Shown piece after piece: positions 15,401-16,471 of a DNA stretch of 16,471 bases. The stretch comes from JAGTVB01 sp964624765 (GTDB taxonomy: Bacteria > Pseudomonadota > Gammaproteobacteria > HK1), in NCBI GenBank assembly GCA_964624765.1, contig CAZUZO010000082.1:1-16471 (forward strand). Direction: 5' to 3'. The position numbers and the translations under genes are program-made. The notes under the pieces were generated by a model. That model was not told where the DNA came from and searched no databases. It saw nothing but the letters and a program-made list of their open reading frames with translations. How positions within the stretch are numbered: position 1 is the first letter of the stretch; every line of letters begins with the position of its first letter.

Positions 15401-15551
15401 TGGCAGCGGCATGGTGGATGCCTGCAAAGGCGCTTAAGCGTGTCTCAAAGCGCGCTTGACAGCTGGGTTCGGCCCGATAGAGGCCGGCCACCTGAAAGCG
15501 TACTCGGCCGGGGACGGTGCTATGGATCGGTACCACCATTGGCTGGGACAT
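12438..15551 (-). CDS. P2A-type cation-transporting ATPase with N-terminal HMA-like domain (ATPase 2)
   Basis: This 1037-residue paralog of ATPase 1 has the same order of domains. The HMA-like part (about 7-85) has IHSTVPGRVRFQVAG and TGNLLLQFD. Then follow TGES (298-301), PEGLP (415-419), DKTGTLT with phosphorylated Asp458, a KGSP nucleotide-binding motif, and TGDGIND (755-761). TM5 (ATNLSEIEV) and TM6 (WINLITDIFPG) retain the SERCA-type Asn/Glu and Asn/Thr/Asp ligands, and TM8 again has Gln (SQLLHAL) where SERCA has Glu. The reading frame stays open for 82 codons upstream, but I chose ATG 15551-15549 because AGGAGG lies 7 bases before it and the protein then begins MSQPMVVPIHSTVPGR, matching its paralog. 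It is divergent from the DUF5132-like gene and convergent with the HMA-like gene. The ion is probably Ca2+ or Mn2+, unproven. Confidence 0.9.
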   Translation of the reverse strand: MSQPMVVPIHSTVPGRVRFQVAGLYRAEPSCQARFETRLSAFAGIHHAAANTLTGNLLLQFDGIHKNLDELAALVEREAVAAGLGNGRSPADHLSPSIQATKSAQQPLPSQAFVRRHPAPPKLPYPAATMDLLPWHALDRETLLKHFETSPYAGLDSALAKARLARYGPNLLEEPTARSSLSILLNQFSSLPVALLGGAAAISLVTGGILDAAAILAVVLINAGIGYFTEQQAEKTIRSLAHFTPQSAAVLRDGMVSEIPVQNIVVGDLLVLVPGTYVAADARLIEARQLTLDESALTGESQPVAKTAAATLERESPLAERKNMVYAGTHMLGGSGLAVVTATGQHTELGTIQALAGATPTPPTPMQTQLDRMGTQLVLISGAVCGVVFVIGLLRGYGGLQMLKTAISLAVAALPEGLPTVATTTLALGIRNMRRHQVLIRRLDAVETLGAVQLFCLDKTGTLTLNRMSVVAVRTLQSHLTVAEGRFQLADEPIDPIAYPDLRQLLHIVALCRETASNGHGTPLATQGSPTESALIEMALQAGLDLQALQACHHLIETGHRAEGKPFMHTVHAETDGGGRLVAVKGSPTEVLALCRWGQEQGIIVPLSSQHRDAISAENDLMAGEALRVLGVAYSPAASAQDALEQGLIWVGLVGMTDPLRPGMNELVNVFHRAGIRPVMITGDQSATAQAIGKQLSLNAGGPLEILDSSHLDRLEQQALAGVAQNVHVFARVSPAHKLRIVQALQRGGKVVAMTGDGINDGPALKAANIGVAMGGSGTDTARSVADVILKDDQLTTMVIAVTEGRTTYKNIRKSLRFLLATNLSEIEVMAAAVALGMGQPLSPMQLLWINLITDIFPGLALGMEPPETEVLDEPPRNPQQPIIAGGDFRRLLFESGVITAGTLASYGYGWLRYGPGPQAGTLAFLTLTTSQLLHALSCRSETTTVLDPGRRPPNPYLTVALLGSLGAQLLAIAVPGLRNLLGIGSIGWTDALVMAASAVTPLLINEITKNPKGRPGRELMKKPAPRSDNGVRPPPI

Positions 15552-15938
15552 GATTGGCCTCCTGATCGCTGAATGGCCCATGAGGTCATCCCGGAGCGCT
15601 GCATGCAACGGCCGGATTGTGTTCGGTGGCGGCTTTGCGGTGAAAGGCCGCCGTGGCTGGAGCCGGACTTGATTCCGAGGATCACCAGTAGGGGATATTG
15701 GAACAGCCGTTCCAGGGGATCGGTTGTCCTCGCTCGTGGCGTGGCTGCGCGTCAGGGACTGTTCTGTGGGGCTGGTGCATCGAGTGTGACGAGTCAATCC
15801 CAGCGGCTGTTCGGGGTGGCGAGAGCGTTTAGATTAAAGCATGTGTCATCTATTTGTAAAATTTTTTAGATATGTTAATCTGTTTTTCGGAAACCACGTG
15901 TTTCGATGAACAGATACCGATGCTGGAGGGGTTAAGAG
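15552..15938. other. divergent intergenic region between ATPase 2 and the DUF5132-like gene
   Basis: These 387 bases contain a strong ribosome site for ATPase 2 (AGGAGG on the minus strand, just above 15551), a perfect inverted repeat TGGAAC-AGCC-GTTCCA (15699-15714), and an AT-rich Pho-box-like promoter facing right (15844-15876). No minus-strand promoter for ATPase 2 could be assigned. The open frame extending ATPase 2 leftwards to 15797 is judged noncoding. Confidence 0.55.
15844..15876 (+). promoter_or_regulatory. Pho-box-like promoter of the DUF5132-like gene
   Basis: TGTCATC (15844-15850) and TGTAAAA (15855-15861) are repeated at 11-bp distance; the first is identical to a half-site of the porin Pho box. 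Nine bases later lies TATGTT (15871-15876), in the place of a -10 hexamer and with the same spacing as at the porin promoter. The predicted leader is about 55-60 nt. Confidence 0.55.
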
Positions 15939-16283
15939 ATGATGAACTGGTTAGAAGGTCTCGCAGAGTATGTATCGCCCAATGCCCTGGTGGCCGCGGG
16001 GGTGTTGATCCTGGCACCCATTGTCGTGCCGGTGGTGGGCCGCGGGTTGCGGCCGTTGGCTAAGGGGGCGATCAAGGGTTACTTGACCGTGCAAGACAAG
16101 ATCAAGGAGTATGCGGCGGTGAGCACGGAGCAGCTCGGTGATTTGGTGGCCGAAGCCAGGGCGGAGTATGCAACGGCGGTCGCCGCTGGGGCCGCCGGAG
16201 CGGTCGCCATCGAGGGGGCTCACGAGGTGAAGGAGAAGGAGCGCAAGCCGCAGATGAGCGCTGGCAAGGACAAGACGGTTTAG
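15939..16283 (+). CDS. small DUF5132-like membrane protein
   Basis: This 114-residue protein has an N-terminal hydrophobic segment (about 14-32, ALVAAGVLILAPIVVPVVG), then GLRPLAKGAIKGYLTVQDKI and an Ala/Glu-rich helix (LVAEARAEYATAVAAG), ending in a Lys/Glu-rich tail (VKEKERKPQMSAGKD). This layout resembles the DUF5132 family, small single-span proteins of unknown function. It also resembles in shape the PacL (DUF1490) proteins of mycobacteria that partner P-type ATPases, although I see no His/Asp metal motif at the C-terminus. GGAGGG precedes the first ATG by 8 bases; a second ATG follows directly. It is divergent from ATPase 2, suggesting a shared role, and has a Pho-box-like promoter. Its stop codon TAG is formed at the border of the downstream repeat. 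Confidence 0.75.
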   Translation: MMNWLEGLAEYVSPNALVAAGVLILAPIVVPVVGRGLRPLAKGAIKGYLTVQDKIKEYAAVSTEQLGDLVAEARAEYATAVAAGAAGAVAIEGAHEVKEKERKPQMSAGKDKTV

Positions 16284-16425
16284 AAGCTGTTTTAAAAATC
16301 TCACGAGCGCCGGCAGAGCAAGGCGCACAGCGGCTCGCCACCGGAGTGTACAAGGCAGTACATGAGGATGGCGAGCCGCTGCGCAACGCAGCTATGGCAA
16401 GCGCAGTCGTTTTTGCAACAGCTTC
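16283..16425 (+). repeat. 143-bp palindromic repeat, complete copy
   Basis: The same ends (GAAGCTG...CAGCTTC), same length and same central hairpin (GTGTACAAGGCAGTACATGA) as the copy at 11808-11950, again with TTA directly outside both ends (16280-16282, 16426-16428). Its first base supplies the G of the TAG stop of the DUF5132-like gene. The last 43 bases of the window after it show no gene that can be supported. Confidence 0.85.
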
Positions 16426-16471
16426 TTAGTCCCGACTAAAGCCCAGGCCAATATGGGTACGGGGGAGGCAG

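Noticed and set aside
15552..15797. Extension of ATPase 2 by 82 N-terminal codons
   Set aside because: The extra peptide is low in family similarity and rich in Thr, Arg and Pro; the internal ATG at 15551 has AGGAGG at ideal spacing and begins just before the HMA-like domain, as in the paralog.
16429..16471. Possible gene start (ATG at 16453) at the right edge
   Set aside because: Only about six codons are visible; nothing supports it as coding.

Overview
The window looks like part of the chromosome of a GC-rich Gram-negative proteobacterium. The evidence is an outer-membrane porin of the OprP/OprO type with a signal peptide and terminal Phe, plus many-domain c-di-GMP signalling. A gammaproteobacterium that stores polyphosphate or PHA is my best guess, but no ribosomal or core phylogenetic marker is present to prove it. 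No rRNA, tRNA, CRISPR array or transposase gene was seen.

Layout. Positions 1-53 hold a cut-off copy of a 143-bp repeat, followed by a gene for a 44-residue hydrophobic peptide (minus). A gene-poor stretch (314-1034) carries a palindrome, an orphan intrinsic terminator and a strong hairpin. Next come a phosphate/polyphosphate-selective porin (minus, 1035-2249) and a CHAD-domain protein (minus, 2471-3409). Divergent from these is a Trp-rich, phasin/PhaE-like protein (plus, 3724-4305). Then follows a plus-strand run: a P2A-type cation ATPase with an unusual N-terminal HMA-like domain (4507-7626), a divergent S-adenosylmethionine synthetase whose start overlaps the ATPase stop (7623-8810), and a membrane PAS-PAS-GGDEF-EAL protein (8866-11664). 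After a full 143-bp repeat (11808-11950) comes a stand-alone HMA-like domain protein (plus, 11980-12354), then a second P2A ATPase of the same architecture on the minus strand (12438-15551). Divergent from that is a small DUF5132-like membrane protein (plus, 15939-16283), followed directly by another full repeat (16283-16425).

How the parts may work together. Three promoter regions carry 11-bp-periodic direct repeats resembling PhoB (Pho) boxes: upstream of the porin, the phasin-like gene and the DUF5132-like gene. At the porin and DUF5132-like genes the last half-site lies 9 bp before a -10-like hexamer. Combined with CHAD (a known polyphosphate-granule domain family), a phosphate/polyphosphate porin and a granule-protein-like gene, this suggests a phosphate-responsive locus. 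I infer that the two ATPases move the counter-ion (Ca2+, Mn2+ or Mg2+) of stored polyphosphate, assisted by the stand-alone HMA-like protein and the small membrane protein. The SAM synthetase, whose family releases and hydrolyses tripolyphosphate, is translationally coupled to one pump. This is a hypothesis: no part of the coupling between pumps, MetK paralog and phosphate control is proven by sequence alone.
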